A stretch of 64,000 nt of DNA, taken from NCBI RefSeq assembly GCF_000143415.4, contig NW_003314261.1, forward strand, positions 1,608,097-1,672,096. The letters run 5' to 3'. The position numbers and the translations under genes were made by a program. Source of the stretch: Selaginella moellendorffii. Lineage: Eukaryota > Streptophyta > Lycopodiopsida > Selaginellales > Selaginellaceae. Below are positions 32,732 through 43,841 of the stretch, in pieces (within the stretch, counting starts at the first letter, position 1; the number at the start of each line of letters is the position of its first letter). The notes beneath the pieces are model-generated. The model was not told where the DNA came from. It worked only from the letters and a program-made list of their open reading frames with translations, and ran no database searches.

Positions 32732-34611
32732 ATGGCGATGGCTCCCCACGCACCAGCGGCGTCGGCATTCCTCGCCCAGTCGGAGCTCGTCCCAGCTCGC
32801 GATCTCGCCGCGCTTGGAGGAGGAGGAGGAGCTTCTTCGAATTCCCCGCTGCCGCCCGCGGGTCGCCTCAAGATCGGTGAGTTCTTCATGCAATGCATGC
32901 TGGAAATTTCGGGCTTTTGATCGATCCCCACTGCCAGGCCGCGCTAGAAAATGCCGTGCCATGGCGTCGGCGGCCACCGCCGCGGCTCCAAAGCGCGAGA
33001 CCGATCCGAAGAAGAGGGTGGTGATCACGGGAATGGGACTCGTCTCGGTGTTTGGAAACGATGTGGACACGTACTACGACAAGCTCCTGGATGGGCAGAG
33101 TGGAGTCGGGCTGATCGATCGCTTCGATGCCTCCCAGTTCCCTACCAAGTTTGCGGCACAGATTCGTGACTTCTCGGCGAAAGGCTACATTGATGGCAAG
33201 AACGATCGCCGGCTGGATGACTGCCTCAGGTATGGAATTGTTGGTGGAAAGAGAGCTCTGGAGCACGCTGATCTTGGAGGAGACAAGCTCGATAAGGTAG
33301 CAAACCTCGCTCTTTTGTTCTTGTTTTCTAAAGGAGCAATTTTTCTTACCAGGTTGACAAGCAAAGAGTGGGCGTACTCATTGGATCCGGAATGGGAGGG
33401 CTCTCGGTTTTCTCTGATGGAGTCCAGTCGCTGATCGAGAAGGGATATAGACGGATCACTCCGTTTTTCATTCCTTACTCGATTACCAACATGGCGTCGG
33501 CATTGCTGGCTATAGAGCTGGGACTTATGGGACCAAACTACTCGATTTCTACTGCCTGTGCCACCTCGAATTACTGCTTCTATGCGGCAGCAAACTCTAT
33601 TCGTAGAGGTGAAGCTGACGTGATGGTGGCCGGAGGCACCGAAGCAGCGATCATTCCAGTCGGCTTGGGTGGCTTTGTTGCATGCAGAGCGTTGTCGCAA
33701 CGCAACTCCGATCCACAGACCGCGTCGAGGCCGTGGGACAAAGGCCGAGAAGGATTTGTCATGGGTGAAGGCTCTGGAGTTTTGGTAAGTTCCGTGATGC
33801 TTTCTGTACTCGGTGATCGATTATAAGCTCTCTTTGCAGGTGATGGAGAGCCTAGAGCATGCCATGAAGCGTGGAGCGCCAATCTATGGCGAGTATCTTG
33901 GTGGTGCGGTAACTTGCGACGCTCACCACATGACAGATCCTCGGGCGGATGGTCTGGGCGTGTCAACTTGCATCTCGAAAAGCCTCGAAGATGCGGGAGT
34001 TTCTCCCGAGGAGGTAAAAGACATTTCTTTTTTGTTTCTTATAAGACATTTCGCCATTTTTTTGTCGCCTGCGACTTTGTCCAGGTAAATTACATCAATG
34101 CTCATGCTACTTCAACGGTGGTCGGCGACTTGGCCGAGATCAATGCCATCAAGAAGGTCTTCAGCGAATCCAGCGACATAAAGATAAATGCAACAAAGGT
34201 TAGTAGCATATCGTATTCTTGCAGATACGTTATCAGAAATCTATTTGATGCAGTCTATGATCGGCCACTGTCTTGGGGCCGCTGGTGGACTGGAGGCGAT
34301 TGCCGTGATCAAAGCCATTACCACTGGCTGGCTCCATCCTTCAATCAACCAATTCGTAAGCTTTTGCTGCTACTTAAGTTAAGCACTACCTCGTTTTTCT
34401 CCTTCGTCTAGGACCCAGAGCCCTCCGTGCCATTTGATCGCGTCGCAAACGTGAAGAAACAGCACGAAGTAAACGTTGGTAAGTCGCAATTTGTGTTTTT
34501 CTCTCTCTCGAAGCTAGTGTGCTCACGCTCAAATTTTGTGCAGCTATTTCGAACTCGTTTGGATTCGGTGGACACAATTCCGTTGTTGTCTTCGCTCCAT
34601 TCAAGCCTTGA
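32732..34611 (+). CDS. KAS1: 3-oxoacyl-ACP synthase I, plastid (KASI)
   Basis: Condensing enzyme of plastid fatty-acid synthesis. Exons 32732-32876, 32938-33296, 33353-33784, 33840-34013, 34085-34198, 34254-34355, 34412-34478 and 34544-34611 sum to 1461 nt, 486 residues. The N-terminus is Ala/Ser-rich with an Arg cluster (ARKCRAMASAA), fitting a chloroplast transit peptide. The catalytic triad is intact: C237 in STACATSNY, H377 in INAHATST and H413 in MIGHCLGAAGG. Other family marks are VVITGMGLVSVFGND, GVLIGSGMGGL, EAAIIPVGLGGF and NSFGFGGHNSVVVF. The second Met at residue 3 could also start it. Intron 1 falls at the end of the transit-peptide region. Confidence 0.96.
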
Positions 34612-34995
34612 ACGCTAAGAACCTGAAAAAAAAAAAGAGAGGGGAGGATCGCACGGCTGCTCGCAGCAAGCTTCATTTTTGTTAGAGAACAGACCGATGA
34701 CAGCAGAATAAAGAGCGGATAAATTCTTTGAAAGATCCGGTAATCGACGCGAGAGGCAAAATTGCCAGAAATCTTCCTTCGAGGTATCGAAATCCCTTCG
34801 TGACTGTGCGAAGACGCGAACGGAACTTGCAAAGGCTCGGGACAAGAAATTGGCTGCCCTGCGTGTTGTTACGGTAGTATAGATTTTGTGAGGAGGATCT
34901 CTTTGAGAATTTTGCCACCTTTAGGTGAATCACCGAATGAGCTGATGATAGCACGTCAAGAACTAGTTTTCGTTTAGGTTATTAGAGCGAAGAAA

Positions 34996-36393
34996 ATGCC
35001 GCTCTTTGACGCGCACTGCCACTTGCATGATCCGCGAGTGGCGCACTGTGTGCCGCAGCTCATCCAATCTGCCGCAGACGCTGGAGTGCGCTGGTTTGCG
35101 GTGAATGGCACCTCCGAGGTAAATCCATCTCTAGTTTCTCGTCGTTGGATAAGAATCTGTTCATTTCTAGGAGGATTGGAAGACAGTCAAGACGCTGGGC
35201 GAGAGCCACTCATCCGTGATTCCGAACTATGGCCTCCATCCATGGTATTCTTCTTTAGATTCTCTCTGTGGAGCGAAAATTCTAGTCACTGCTGAGCTCT
35301 CTTTCTTGCCTTATTCTTTGCGGGACTGCTTGCTCTAAAGTTTTAGAAGAATTCTGTCGAGTTCTAAAAAAGCACACTGTTCTTCGTGAAATGGTATCAA
35401 AACAATTTCTTGCTTGGCGTTTGCAGGTATGTCAGCTCTCGATCATCGGACTGGCTGTCAAATCTAAAGTCGATGCTTTCTTCGGATCCTTCCGCTGCTG
35501 TGGGAGAGGTATAACTTGTTCTTGATGACGAAGTTTTTCCTTGTAGAAAACGTTTGCCGGTTTGTCAAGGTGGGGCTTGACATGGGAACCCGTGGAAGGC
35601 AAACTGACGAAAGCACTCAGGTGCGCTCTTTCCTTCGAAGACTTTTCTTGTTTCTTAGAATCTGGTGAAACCAGATTGAAGTTTTAAAGCAGCAACTTGA
35701 GCTAGCTCGAGAAATTCATCGGCCGGTGTCTGTGCACTGCGTCCGGGCATTCGGACAGCTTCAACATCTTCTCAAGTAAGAATTCTTTCCTTTTCTCCCT
35801 CGTCGTTTGCTTCTCTACGTTGAGCTATTATACGTCAAAACAGGGAGATGGGCGATTTCCCCGATGGCGTCATTTTGCACTCGTTTCTCGGTACAGCCGA
35901 GATGGTGAAGCCCCTTGCAAGGCACGGCTGCTACTTTTCCTTCTCCGGCTTCCTAACGAGCATGAAAGAACAAAAAGCAAGGAAAATGCTAGCAGAAGTA
36001 AGTTCTTTATAAGCCATTTTCTTCTACATGTTTATGTTTACCTCGAGCTCAGGTGCCAATGGATCGAATTCTTCTGGAAACAGACGCTCCCGACGCGCTC
36101 CCTGTTGTGGATTCCAGCATGCTCTCCTGGATCCCAGACGATCCTGCGGGATCTCCAGCCGACGAGAGCCTGGAGGAGACTAAACGGCTTGCACAGTCGA
36201 AAGCTCTAAACCATCCTACCAACATACTCTCGGTAAGAGCAAGTAAAACATCACAGGCCATGTCTATGTATATACTTTTCAGGTGCTTTCATGGGTTTCT
36301 CAACTCAAGGGCCTCTCGAAAGACGAGCTCTCAGCTGCCAGCTTCAAGAATGCCAAACGTGTATTTAGTTACGAGGGTTCCAAAGTAAATTAA
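34996..36393 (+). CDS. TatD-family metal-dependent hydrolase/DNase
   Basis: Exons 34996-35118, 35171-35244, 35427-35508, 35570-35620, 35675-35775, 35844-35997, 36053-36232 and 36283-36393 sum to 876 nt, 291 residues, usual for TatD. Metal ligands of the amidohydrolase-type barrel are present: H7-x-H9 in FDAHCHLHD, the Glu at the AAVGE/VGLD junction, SVHCVRAFGQL, ILHSFLG and LLETDAPDAL. TatD enzymes are Mg-dependent 3'-5' exonucleases linked to DNA repair and cell-death DNA breakdown; the plant substrate is not established. Intron 2 is 182 bp, the others short. A decayed copy lies at 37.9-39.4 kb. Confidence 0.93.
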
Positions 36394-37489
36394 AGAAAAA
36401 AAGAAGAAAAAACCAAAACAAATGCACAATAAAGGTATTATTCTTTTTTTCTCAGTTTCTCTAACCATACCTTAATAAATTTAGTGTAAATTATTATTTA
36501 TTTATATTTTTAATAACTTTATTTAGCATTTAAAAAAGTTTTGAATTGTAGTTTTTCCTAATTAATTTGTATTTTAAATAATTTTTTATAATTTTTTTTT
36601 ACTAATTTATAAAAGAATTGATAATAATGAGTGAAAAAAAATTTATTCATTTCTAATATTTATATTGATTGTTACTTTGAATACATATGTAAAGGTGCTA
36701 AGAAGTTACAGACCAAGAGTGGAGATAAAGTTTTTGTGAGCTGAAGTGTTTCCAAGTGGTTTTGCATTATATTTTATTTAGAGAATGTATGTTATGAAAT
36801 TAAAAAATAATTTTAATTATAATTAAAATTTAAATATTAATGGTAAGGCATTATAAATTATATAAAGTTATTTTTAACATCAGATGAAATTTTTATATTT
36901 ATGATAATTGTTGGAAATAAAAGTGGAATAATTTTTTTTCTTGCCTATAAATTACTTATATTTAATATGTCACTCTTAATTTTTCTTTATTGTAGCATAC
37001 TATTAAAAAATATAATAGCATGAAATATATTAATAATTATAATTCTGCTTTGGAGTGGTTGAGTATGTTAATTATCCTTAATTTAATATTTAACTCGTTC
37101 AGGCTTGCCTTTTTTTACTAGTCGAGCCATGCTAGCCGATTCAAGCGGATGACATTGTCAGGTTAGGGCGGCACATCTGTTAAAAGATAACACAAGTGTC
37201 CTAAGATGAGCTCAACGAGAACAAAAATCTCACCTATCTTTATCGTCCCGCTCTAGCACCTCCACAAATCATCAAGTGTGGCAAATAAATTTCTAGAGTC
37301 ATGTACCAAGAGGAAATACAACAATTTGAAACTTTGACAACAGCAGGTAAATCTTTTGATCCTTCTGCTCATCAATGAATGGCTTGATTGTATTGATATT
37401 TTCTTCCGCAAACTAGCAAAAGAAAGCAATACCTGTCAAAGTAGTAAAACAGCTGTAAACAATTCTACTGAAGCAAAAAAAGAGCAGCG
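36394..37489. other. AT-rich intergenic stretch
   Basis: Very AT-rich from about 36420 to 37080, with runs of T and A and no coding signal. Nothing recognised. Confidence 0.6.
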
Positions 37490-37828
37490 TTTTACCCAAT
37501 GGGTTGAATGACACCCAAAGAGCTGCACCCCGATGAACAATATCATCCAGTAAGTCAGGTTGATGCCCTTGCATTTATGGACGTCGAGCTCTTTGCATTC
37601 GTCCAAGAGTGAGTAGACGTGCTCGAGGGAATTTGCCCCGGCGACGATGTAAACCTTGTCAATTCCCACTTGGGCGATGGCCTGGAGCGGAGCGATGAGC
37701 CAGAATCCGAGATGATGTCCCAGGACGTGCTGTCCCAGCTCGTGGTATCGATCGAACCGGCGGCCATGTTCAGTCTCGTGCATTTCAATCAGTATAGCAG
37801 AGTATGCGTCGGGTGCAGCCATCACCAA
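37490..37828 (-). pseudogene. Lysine/histidine transporter (LHT) fragment
   Basis: One minus-strand frame reads IEMHETEHGRRFDRYHELGQ, then HLGFWLIAPLQAIAQVGIDK, then CKGINLTYWMILFIGVQLF. This matches the internal part of LHT1-type amino-acid transporters (MHExxxGKRFDRYHELGQH...CxxIxxTYW(I/M)xxF). Only about 105 of about 440 residues are present. The N-terminal membrane spans and everything after TM5 are missing, and the frame ends in unrelated sequence at both sides. It is a captured or truncated fragment. Confidence 0.8.
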
Positions 37829-38510
37829 ACTTGGTTCTCTTTGGATCCAACTTTTCTAGTCGTTACTAGCGGTTTTTTTCCTTTCTTTCCTGCCTTGATT
37901 GGCTGACTTCTTGCTCTAGAGTTTGTAGAGTTTCTCTAGGTAGAAGAATTTCTGTCAAAAGCACAAAGCTTTTTCTTGCTTCTCGATCATGGGACCGGCT
38001 GTCCTAAAGTCGGTTGCTTACGTGTCGGCATCCTTTTAAACTTTCAGGTGGATATTTCAGAGATCCATGGTATTCTGGTATGTCTTCAGCCTCGATATCA
38101 CTGATGCTCACGTCAATTTTTACGAGTTCGTGAAGCTCTTTTTCCGAGAACTATCTCACAATGGTGAGTCCTGCTTGAATCTCGATTACTTGTTCTTTTC
38201 AGCGCCCCCCAATCAAATCTACACAGATTTTGTGGTTCAATTCACTATACATCGAAAGTTGTTTCATATATTACCTTTCAAGACGGGCTCCTCTAACATC
38301 GTACACCTGGATGACAGGTTTGCATTTTATTTCTAATGTTTATTTTTTACACTGTTTGTAGAGAATGCTATTCCTTGTCATGCATGGTATAAATATAGCG
38401 AGGGTATTAAATGATATCCCAATCATGATCTTTCTTTTGGATTCGCTTGGGAGTTTGGCACCGTTCCTTCGTTCAGTGGCCCAAGGCCCTGAACCTCGGG
38501 TTCCTGTGGA

Positions 38511-38547
38511 CACGTGGCATGTGACACGTGGCATCTGTCACGTGGCA
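38511..38547. promoter_or_regulatory. Triple CACGTGGCA (G-box core) array, 14-bp spacing
   Basis: CACGTGGCA occurs at 38511, 38525 and 38539. The strict 14-bp spacing suggests an amplified binding site for bZIP/bHLH factors, or a short tandem repeat. Confidence 0.7.
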
Positions 38548-38577
38548 CAAAGAGGGTTTAGGTTCCGCTTCGTGGTG

Positions 38578-38606
38578 TTATCCTATGGTAAATCACCATA
38601 GGATAA
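38578..38606. repeat. Perfect hairpin, 12-bp stem, 5-nt loop
   Basis: TTATCCTATGGT (38578-38589), loop AAATC, then its exact reverse complement (38595-38606). Confidence 0.9.
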
Positions 38607-38734
38607 AGGGTCAAAACCACGTGCGCTACATATACTCACCACACGAACTGGGCTGCATGCTATGTCGATCGGGCTGAGAGCCTCGGCACACAATGTGTTA
38701 GGCACTAGATCAGGATAATAGGATAAATAAAGGG

Positions 38735-38844
38735 TTTAGCTAGTTGGCTTAGGGTGTAAGGGATAACCCTACAATCAAGTGATCACCCCTTTAGCTAGTT
38801 GGCTTAGGGTGTAAGGGATAGCCCTACAATCAAGTGATCACCCC
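38735..38844. repeat. Two-copy tandem repeat, 55-bp unit
   Basis: Copies at 38735-38789 and 38790-38844, each beginning TTTAGCTAGTTGGC. They differ at one base (GGATAACCC versus GGATAGCCC). A partial third unit (TTTAGCTAT) starts at 38845. The near identity shows a recent duplication. Confidence 0.95.
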
Positions 38845-39527
38845 TTTAGCTATTTCTTCGGACGCTGCTGTTGGAAAGGTGTGACATAGAAAACGTTTTT
38901 GCGACAGGGTGGTGCGCTCTTTCCTTCCAAGAGTTTTATAAGTCTTAAAGCAGCAACTTGAGCTTCATCTGCCGGTGTCTATGCGCTGTGTCCGGGCATT
39001 GGCAACATCTTCTCAAGAAACTCTTGCTATTCTTTGTTTTCTTTTGTCACTCGCTATTTTACGTCAAAAGGGAGAGATAACAGGGAGATCGGAGATTTCC
39101 CCGATGGCATAATTTTGCACTCGTTTCTCAGTAGAGCCGAGATGTTGAAGCCCTTTGTAAGGCAAGGCTGCTACTTCTTCTTCTTCGGCTTTTTAACGAG
39201 TATGAAGAAAGAAAAAGCAAGGAAAATGCTGGCAGAATTAAGTTCTCTATAAGCTATTTTGTTCGATAAGTTTATGTTCACCTTGAGCTCAAGTGCCAAT
39301 GGATTGGAAACCGACGCGGCTCGTACGTCAGACGATCCCGCGGGATGAGCGCCTAGACGAAACTAAACGGCTTGCATACTCTCGGTAAGATAAAGGAAAG
39401 CATCGAAGTATATGTACAAGGCGCGCGCCTTCAAATGTGTATTTATCAAAGAAACACCTAGCATACTAATCTCCGTCAACTTTTCGTCCCTTCACAGAGG
39501 AAATGGTTACATGGTATTACACGTTCT

Positions 39528-42328
39528 TTAAAAGCTTCTAAATCGTCCAGTGTCTCTTATGGCTTTTGTGCTTCTACCGTTCTCCGAATGGCGATCCTCG
39601 TTCTCTGTTCGTCGTATGAGAGATCTTTGGATTTCTACCGCGTGATTGTCGGAAGAGTGATTCTGGTCCACTGTCCACAAGAGTAAATTTTTCTTAGCAT
39701 GACCGGCGATAGCAGAGATTGTGACTTACCAGCGTCAAAAAGACCAAAGTCCTCATCATCAACGTGGCTCGTGAAAATTGGCTTGAGAAAGTTTTTGTCG
39801 AAGGCTGTGAAAGGCGAGCTGTGAAAGAAAATGGTCAGCACAAACTATAGGGAAGTTAACAGTCTTTCCTTACGTTAGATATCTCGAGCTTGTCGGGCTA
39901 TGAAGCTCCAAATTATTGTCGTTTCCAACCTGCGCATAAAAGAGGCCCTTTCTTCCAATCTAAATAGTGAAAGGCAGCTCACCTCTACATTTAGAGCCGC
40001 ATAATCATCCCCAACGACTTCCAGCTTTTCCAGCATTGTTGATGTTGAGCCTCCAATGAAGAGGACCTATGAAGATTGCTGAATTTCGTAGGAAAAACGC
40101 GAAATAGACATACCGTGACAACGACAATAGCTGTTGTAGTGGTGAATATCGTCTCACCATTAGATTTTGTTGGTAAATCACGCTTGCTCTGCAAAGCCAA
40201 CCCGAACGCCATGGCGCCTCGCAAGCCTATCAATAAAAACCATCACTTAAGATCACAATTGCCGTGCTTAACAGCTCCGTACCGCTAAACCAAAGCGCCT
40301 TCTGATGCTTGAGAGGTATTTTCCTTGCAACAGGCCGGATCAAGTTGATCAAATATGCGCAAGGAAACACGTTAGCTGCTCTGGAAAAACAATAGCATTA
40401 GCAATGCAAAATCTTCCACGAGAAATACCTTGCTGCCAGGATAAACACCTGCAGGTGCCCTCTCAGTCAAGGAACACGTCCAAGAATAAATAGAAAAACG
40501 AGAAAGGATACAATAGAGAAAAAGATGAACCCCACGTGAGACCAGGTATGGCTTTCGGTCGCAATATCCAGGCCCATGTAGATGAACCTGAAATTAAGGG
40601 TAAAACTCGGAGAAATATAAGGAGGACTCACAAAAATGTTTCTGCCAAAGACGAGATTAATTGGAAAAATCCTCGCGTAAAAGCTTGAGCAGGTTCAGAC
40701 AGGTTTTGAAACGCATAATGCTTCATGAGCTGCTAGAAGGCATTAGAGGTGAAACCTAAAGACCACAAACTCACAATGCCACAAAAGAGAATGGCTATGA
40801 TTCCCGAAAGTCCAAGCCCTTCCGCTAGCATGAACCTGGAAAACAAGCATAGGATCTTGTGTAATGCTGGAAAAAAAAACTTACGAAAAGTACGGGAAAA
40901 GGACGAACAGACAGCATTCCAGATTATGAAGGCTGCAGCACAAAAGCCCAATATTTAGAATGTAAATCTCTTCAACAAGTATACTACCTGTTGACAGAAA
41001 GCCCAGCGTACTTGAATAAGTGTTCTGCTGTCAAGGACTTGACACATAAAAAGAAAGAAAACAAACGATTTCCAAGGATATCAAAGCGCAGCATAATGCG
41101 ACAACAACACCTGTAAAATCAACAGCATAAGGCAGAGACACGAATCAAGCAAACTAACCTGTTCCCATCGATCCTACGAACGTCTGCAAAAAGCTCGAAA
41201 CAGCAACCGTGAAGCTGTAGTTTGCGGAAGGATCATGCCAAAACTTCATTAACGTCCTGCATTCAACTGTAACTAAAGTCCCGGAAATTTTGTGAAGACG
41301 ACTTACTTGTAAAGAGCAATAGCCATCTGCGCAAAATCAGAAATAAGATAGAAACATTAGAGAATGGGTCCAAGCCTGACTAACTTACAGCATCATTCAA
41401 GACAGACTCTCCAAAGACAAGAGCATACAAGTTCATATCAGTCCCGAGCTCCTGAAAAGAGAGTCAGTTTGGACAAACTAGAAAGTAGCTATGGACATAC
41501 TTGGAAGATTGCCAGTACGGTCACAGGATCGGTAGCTGAAATTAAAGAACCGAACAGCAAGCTTTCAAGGAATGAGAGTTTGTACATGAGAAAAAATAGT
41601 CCTCCAAGGAAACTGCAAAACACACAATGTAAGTTACTCAAGCAGCACGGGTAAGCATAGTACGTACACCAAAATTCCTGTCACCATGGAGGCCACGAAA
41701 GTCCCCACAATCGCAAATACGCAAATCGCTCCAAAGTTTGAAAAGAACGGTTTCTGGTACATCCGAGTGTCGTCAGCGCAATAGAATTTATTTTTCCCTG
41801 ACGTAGAGAAGAAAGCTACTTACAGCATAAAGGTTGAAGCCTGACTGGGTGATTGTGTGTGTCAAGGATCACTAGATTTCACTGTGAACATGCTGACAAA
41901 AAGGATATAATATGATCGGCGGGAGAAGGAACAAGAAAAAGAACTCCTCGTTGAAGTTAAACCATCTCCTGCGATCGAGGATCAATGAAACTTTGCAAAC
42001 AAGAGAGCAGTCCATACTTGAAACTCATCTCCTTGTTTGAGACGTTGGCGATCCCTCCCACGATGATGCCTAATTGGACGAGAATTGAGAGAGGGAAGAA
42101 AATATCGAGAAAATATCTAGAGACTCTGAGAATGCTGGCACACGAACCTATGAGCAGCGAGGCGCTGGCTTCGTGGAGATAGTAGAATTTATGGCGGCGA
42201 AGGACATGGCCGAGGACGAAGGCGAATCCGAGCATCACGATCTGCAAGAGCAAGCTGAGGCCGGCTACCTGGTGCTGCTCGATCGCGGCCTCGGAAGCCA
42301 TAGCGAGCTCCTCGCCGTGCTGCGCCAT
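39528..42328 (-). CDS. NHX5/6: Na+(K+)/H+ antiporter, endosomal NHX5/6 type
   Basis: Twenty-two exons sum to 1644 nt, 547 residues: 42148-42328, 42018-42069, 41909-41968, 41824-41848, 41668-41753, 41501-41612, 41389-41451, 41307-41326, 41159-41256, 41082-41110, 40988-41019, 40885-40932, 40775-40835, 40632-40729, 40512-40587, 40429-40448, 40283-40380, 40114-40226, 39983-40066, 39874-39929, 39730-39818, 39528-39670. Family marks: [12 protein letters not shown] (amiloride-site segment), [33 protein letters not shown] (ion-translocation Asp), [23 protein letters not shown] and [17 protein letters not shown]5/6 exchangers set pH and K+ in Golgi/endosomes. Exons 8 and 16 are only 20 nt. Introns 3 and 10 are AT-AC U12 type and intron 15 is GT-AG U12 type. 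Confidence 0.95.
40449..40511 (-). other. U12-type GT-AG intron (NHX intron 15)
   Basis: The 5' splice site reads GTATCCTTT, the U12 GT-AG consensus. The branch region reads GTTCCTTGAC, matching TTCCTTRAC. The acceptor CTGCAG is 18 nt after the branch A. The flanking exons join in frame (FFSI to VFILAAR). Confidence 0.85.
41020..41081 (-). other. U12-type AT-AC intron (NHX intron 10)
   Basis: A 62-nt intron. The 5' site is ATATCCTTGG, the branch is GTCCTTGAC, and the 3' end is AACAC about 11 nt after the branch A. Exons join as VVVALCCAL to [10 protein letters not shown], a conserved NHX segment. No GT-AG pair gives an in-frame product here. Confidence 0.92.
41849..41908 (-). other. U12-type AT-AC intron (NHX intron 3)
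   Basis: A 60-nt intron. The 5' site is ATATCCTTTT, the branch is ATCCTTGAC (branch A at 41862), and the 3' end is ATCAC 13 nt downstream. Exons join as LPPIIF to QSGFNLY, a conserved NHX segment. Confidence 0.92.
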
Positions 42329-42791
42329 GGGATTGGCGATGACGCCGCGAGAGATCTTTTAGGCGCACCAAACCCTAGCTCCTCGTCGCTCCCCCATTCA
42401 AACACAAAGTTCGTGCCAACGCGAAACACTCGGAATCAAAGCAGGGAGCTTCTCTTTAGCGTACGGAAAAACGTACGAGTCAAGCGGCGATCCCAGCCGT
42501 TGGCTATTCCGCAACGTGCCGGCATTGTAACCGTCCAGATTCCACCACTCGCCACCTGCCACGTAGCAGTTCTCCCAAATTCTGGGAAGCCGTGTATCAC
42601 GAAATAAGCATAAGCGAACTCGAATCGAGAACTTATTTTTCATCAACCTGGAACAACTGAGAAAATTGTTGAGAGTTTAGTCCGTAAACCTGGAAGAATA
42701 AAAAGAAATACATACACTTGGAAGCAATAGCTTGCTTCTGGCTGTCGATTTACTCATCCTCTTTTTTCTCACTTCCGCAACCCGTGACGTT
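42329..42791. other. Intergenic: NHX promoter, ZOP1 3' flank
   Basis: 463 bp between the NHX start codon and the stop of the next gene on the same strand. It contains an AACCCTAG-type motif near 42372. Nothing else recognised. Confidence 0.5.
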
Positions 42792-43841
42792 TCAGTAAGC
42801 TTGGTACAATCCCAGCGAAGATTTCTCACGTTCCTGGACTCTTTTCCTGGCGGCCTCTCGCTCCGCTTGAGCTCTGGCCTCCTCGGTCGAGTTTTGCTTC
42901 CGGTTGTCTCTCTTTCTCTTGTTGTTGTTGTTGTTGTTGGCGGCTGCTGCTGTGACCGCGAATGCCGAGGGCCTCCCCTTCACGTCGGCTGCTGGTTGAG
43001 GCTTGGACGATCCCAGTTTGCCAGGCACGGGAGGAAGGTTTTTCTTTGAAACGGTAACACCGGATGATTTGGAAAGCCTGGCTGCTTTTAGAGCTTCTGC
43101 TTCGGTTGTCCATTGTCCTATTGTTCGCACACACAAGAAGTCAGACTTGGAAAAGGAAAGAACAAAACGTATCCTCACCTAGAACATCGCTATAGTAAAA
43201 ACCAGACTTCGGATCGAAGTAGTGACCAGTAGCTGGATTGAACTGGTAGCCTGTAGCAGAATCACTGAACCATTCTACACAAGGGAGGAGAAACATTAAC
43301 AGTAAGAAAACCACGAAAACGAGGAAAAAAAGGAGAGAATCCAAAGCCTACCTTGCTTAGCTTCTTCGATCTGAGAACGCAGAGCTACTGTGCTCTTGCC
43401 ACTGTAGGTATGTTGGCTTCCAGATGTTGTACACTCGTTAATCTTGGAGGCCGTCAGCGTTGGAGTCGCCAGAGAACTATTGCCATCGGCAATGTCATTC
43501 TGGTACTTCCTCACTGCTTTCTAAAAGAGAAAACAAAGAAACAAAGAAAAACCACTTAAGTAGTGGGAAGAACAGAAAAGCACTGCTCCAGAAAGAAAAG
43601 GAAAAGCTCCTTGACTTACAGATTCGATGTGTTCCAGCTCTTTAATCGATCGTAGCTCCTCCTTCTCCTTGTTAATGCTGTCCTTGTGGATCTTGGAAAC
43701 CTTCTTCGCGACATTGTCCTTGTGCCGCATCCCCAGCTCGTGCGATCGGATGCTCACGGCATTGTTTGCAATGAAAATCCGGCAAAACTCGCACCATTTG
43801 TTCCCCTGGCTCACCCAGTACTGCGCGCACACGATTTCCAT
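42792..43841 (-). CDS. ZOP1: ZOP1-like zinc-finger and OCRE protein (splicing)
   Basis: Exons 43620-43841, 43352-43520, 43179-43274 and 42792-43117 sum to 813 nt, 270 residues. The N-terminal U1/matrin-type C2H2 finger is WCEFCRIFIANN...RSHELGMRHKDNV (two Cys, two His). It is followed by a coiled segment, then an OCRE-type repeat WFSDSATGYQFNPATGHYFD and PKSGFYYSDVLGQWTT. The basic C-terminus contains a run of Asn encoded by a (GTT)n tract on the plus strand, then KRKRDNRK. The order finger-OCRE is that of Arabidopsis ZOP1, which acts in pre-mRNA splicing and RNA-directed DNA methylation; animal WBP4 is similar. Function here is inferred from that order. Confidence 0.88.

Larger units (their letters stand above)
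38050..38855. mobile_element. Insertion of repeat character in the TatD pseudogene
   Basis: About 800 bp with no similarity to the TatD gene that flanks it. It contains three CACGTGGCA boxes 14 bp apart, a perfect 12-bp stem hairpin and a 55-bp tandem repeat at its 3' end. No coding region and no clear terminal repeats were found, so a solo LTR or non-autonomous element is possible but unproven. Confidence 0.5.
37880..39425 (+). pseudogene. Decayed TatD-family copy, split by an insertion
   Basis: Similarity to the intact TatD gene starts in intron 2 (TTCTTGCTTCTCGATCATGG region, about 37900-38035). It breaks near 38050, resumes at about 38856 (TTCTTCGGACGCTGCTG) and continues through exon 5 (GCCGGTGTCTATGCGCTG), exon 6 (GATTTCCCCGATGGCATAAT, AGGCAAGGCTGCTACTTC) and part of exon 7 (AGTGCCAATGGATTGGAAAC). 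Exon 4 is lost, and frameshifts, an exon 6 donor change (GAATTAAG) and deletions break the rest. An 800-bp insertion sits between the two parts. Confidence 0.92.
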
